Shown piece after piece: positions 62,272-64,000 of a stretch of DNA of 64,000 nt. Position 1 is the stretch's first letter. Each line of letters starts with the position of its first letter. The stretch lies in contig DAOLDB010000004.1 of the NCBI GenBank assembly GCA_035327565.1, forward strand, positions 1-64,000, given 5' to 3'. A model generated the notes under the pieces. It saw nothing but the letters and a program-made list of their open reading frames with translations, ran no database searches and was not told the origin of the DNA. Source of the stretch: JABDLO01 sp035327565. Its GTDB lineage: Bacteria; Bacteroidota; Bacteroidia; Chitinophagales; Saprospiraceae. The position numbers were made by a program, and so were the translations under genes.

Positions 62272-64000
62272 GATTGCAAAGAAGAAGTATGGTGAAATGC
62301 TTTTAAATAAAAGTTGCGGTATTCTTCAGCTACCTTTTCAATATTCCATAATTTATGAATATTATCTTTTAACATAATCAGATAAGTCTCCAGAAAAGCT
62401 CTATTGTAAGCAAATTTTATGGCTATGTCAATATATTCTTCTAAATTGTTAGCCACGCCATCATTAAAGCCCATTTGGCGGTAAGCACTGTAGGTGAATC
62501 TTGATCTCTGGGTTTTTCCCTTAAGGGTTACCACCGGTTTTTCACATGCCCAGGCATCAAAAATGGAAGTTACCCCATTATAAACCGGAGTATCCAAAAC
62601 TACAGTTGAAAGATTAAGCCACTGCAAATAACGGTCACCGGATAAATATTCGGTAAAGTAAATCCGGTCTGTGAATTGTTCACATTCCCTGTGGATACGA
62701 TCAATTACCATCTGATTGACCCAATCATTCTTTTCTTTCATAAAAACCAGATAGCCGTATTTATCCCTGGTGAGGATTTCTTTGATTATGCTATCAAAAA
62801 TGGGTCTCACCTTCCGCAAACCATGATTACACATATAAATATGCCCTTGTTCAGGCAAGCCAAAGTCCGAATACTTTATTGAATTACTGTCTAAAACAGG
62901 AAGTTGAAGATAAATGGGTAAGTGATCCAGTAAATAAAGTTTTTCATTGTAATGATGTGCAGAATCCGAAGTTTCCAAAAATTGATTGGAGATGTAATAA
63001 TCTACATTTTCAATCCCCGATGTTATCGGCAGGCCTAAAGAAGTACATTGTACCGCCGCCAATCTGAAAAACGGCATAAAATAATTGAAAGCATCTGATC
63101 CGATTGCCCAGTAATGAATGATGTTGGCGTTTACATTGTACAAGTTGATCACTCCTTCATTTAAGTCCGTAAATGAAATAACAGAAACACTTTCGGAACA
63201 TGTGTTCCGAATGTGTTCGTAGATACTTGACAAACAAAGAATAATGATTTCAAAATTTTCTTTGGATAAGTGATCAATAATTCCTTTAAAACACCGGATA
63301 AATGTTTCTTCATTATCATTTGTCACCACATATACCAGTTTAAGTTTATTTCCCTGACTATCGATCCTCTTATTCATTTTTCTGATGGCGGATGAAAATA
63401 TTGAAGCCATTCCTTTTTTTACCTCCAAAAGATTTTCATCGAGATACAAATAATTGGAAGCGGTCATCCAATTTTGCCCGATGATTGTATTCAAATCAGG
63501 TACTTTCAAGTCCTTTTTTGAAAGTAAATCGTTTATGTTGCTTTTCAACCGGTTGAAGATTAATTTCTCCTCTTCCTGATTTCGCATCTGTGGAGGAGAG
63601 TAAAGTGCTTTACGAATCCATCCGAAATCGGAGTCTTGTTCTATCAAACTGATTTTATCGCAAACTTTTTCAAACTCTTCATATTCTCCTTTTATTTCCA
63701 GGAAATTCAATAATGTAGAAAGAGTGCCAATATCATTTGTGTCCTCTACCCATACCTCTCTGGACCTTTGTTCTACTTCTTTCAAGTACCCATTTTTCAT
63801 GTCCGTTATAGAGTGTTGATTTTTCCTTTCATCTTTTTCCGGACCAGGAGTTTTTTCAATGTCAATGGATTGACTTCCACTTCCTGAAGGTACATACGCA
63901 GGATAGCTATTTTCATTGTTTAATTTTATCACTTCAAAGGAATCGGTTTTTGATTCTGCTTTTATAAGGGCAGCTTTACTGTCGCTTCTATTTACTAGTG
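62268..64000 (-). CDS. GT41/SPINDLY-like O-GlcNAc transferase-type protein, partial (5' end off the right edge)
   Basis: The frame has no stop between its first internal start (GTG 63932) and base 64000, so the true start probably lies beyond the window. The visible 554+ residues begin with a low-complexity polar region, then helical material that may be TPR-derived, and a GT-B domain with FRLAAVQCTSLGLPITSGIENVDYYISNQF, SIFDAWACEKPVVTLKGKTQRSRFTYSAYRQMG and NNLEEYIDIAIKFAYN, which match the C-terminal catalytic region of bacterial O-GlcNAc transferase/SPINDLY-type enzymes. It probably modifies a protein or sugar chain; the donor is not certain. Confidence 0.75.
   Translation of the reverse strand, partial: LVNRSDSKAALIKAESKTDSFEVIKLNNENSYPAYVPSGSGSQSIDIEKTPGPEKDERKNQHSITDMKNGYLKEVEQRSREVWVEDTNDIGTLSTLLNFLEIKGEYEEFEKVCDKISLIEQDSDFGWIRKALYSPPQMRNQEEEKLIFNRLKSNINDLLSKKDLKVPDLNTIIGQNWMTASNYLYLDENLLEVKKGMASIFSSAIRKMNKRIDSQGNKLKLVYVVTNDNEETFIRCFKGIIDHLSKENFEIIILCLSSIYEHIRNTCSESVSVISFTDLNEGVINLYNVNANIIHYWAIGSDAFNYFMPFFRLAAVQCTSLGLPITSGIENVDYYISNQFLETSDSAHHYNEKLYLLDHLPIYLQLPVLDSNSIKYSDFGLPEQGHIYMCNHGLRKVRPIFDSIIKEILTRDKYGYLVFMKEKNDWVNQMVIDRIHRECEQFTDRIYFTEYLSGDRYLQWLNLSTVVLDTPVYNGVTSIFDAWACEKPVVTLKGKTQRSRFTYSAYRQMGFNDGVANNLEEYIDIAIKFAYNRAFLETYLIMLKDNIHKLWNIEKVAEEYRNFYLKAFHHTSSLQS

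Noticed and set aside
1..64000. CRISPR arrays, rRNA and tRNA genes
   Set aside because: No regularly spaced repeats and no recognisable rRNA or tRNA T-loop/acceptor patterns were noticed on either strand; a dedicated tRNA scan was not possible.

Overview
The window comes from a Bacteroidota chromosome, probably an environmental lineage of the Saprospiria/Chitinophagia kind (the phylum is well supported, the class is a guess). The phylum call rests on a GT117 (DUF2723) glycosyltransferase, small DUF4834 and DUF6702 proteins, a TonB-dependent receptor with a carboxypeptidase-like N-terminal domain, DUF2490 and porin-like outer-membrane barrels, and several copies of the Bacteroidota -7 promoter element TAnnTTTG. 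Most of the window is ordinary core chromosome. No rRNA, tRNA or CRISPR array was recognised. Both edges cut genes: a 2OG-Fe(II) oxygenase on the left and an O-GlcNAc-transferase-like protein on the right.

Layout. 1-4.4 kb: oxygenase (partial), GT117 protein, rpiB. 4.4-11.6 kb: the most unusual part. A decayed IS1595-type transposase gene reads in frame into a 5'-truncated MORN-repeat gene. It is followed by a conspicuously AT-rich four-gene block: a hyaluronan/cellulose-synthase-like GT2 enzyme, two outer-membrane barrel proteins and a 672-residue unknown secreted protein. 11.9-21 kb: a dipeptidyl peptidase IV / L-serine dehydratase pair, a PqaA-like protein, a secreted DUF1349-like protein and mnmG. 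21.4-27.2 kb, all on the minus strand: kynureninase, lipoamide dehydrogenase, ricT, holB and a glutathione peroxidase. 27.3-31.3 kb: DUF4834, an SDR, prfA, an FkbM methyltransferase and a FabG-like reductase.

31.5-40.4 kb: an exported alpha/beta hydrolase, a TonB receptor, then a coupled operon of acyl-CoA ligase, alpha/beta hydrolase and sodium:solute symporter, then a GT4 enzyme. Together these look like uptake, hydrolysis and CoA activation of an ester or carboxylic acid. 40.7-48.5 kb: DoxX, YjbQ, a PfkB kinase, a TPR-like membrane protein, a PLP decarboxylase, an Xaa-Pro aminopeptidase and rpoN. 48.9-55.8 kb: metal handling, with a P-type Ca2+-type ATPase, a probable zinc-responsive operon (His-rich lipoprotein, CFFC protein, MerC-like protein) under a promoter overlapped by a 15-bp palindrome, an arsenic operon (arsR, Trx-type arsenate reductase, ACR3) and a CYTH protein. 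55.9-64 kb: an Omp85-like protein with nadK, a MarR regulator, yidD/DUF6702, a small tail-anchored protein, two strong intrinsic terminators, and a TIGR03032/GT41-like pair.

Most likely places for something undescribed are the AT-rich GT2/barrel block next to the transposon relic (6.4-11.6 kb), the zinc operon and its operator (51.8-53.1 kb), and the short stretch between two terminators at 61.0-61.2 kb, which could be a small RNA gene. All functions are inferred from reading the sequence; no database search was run.
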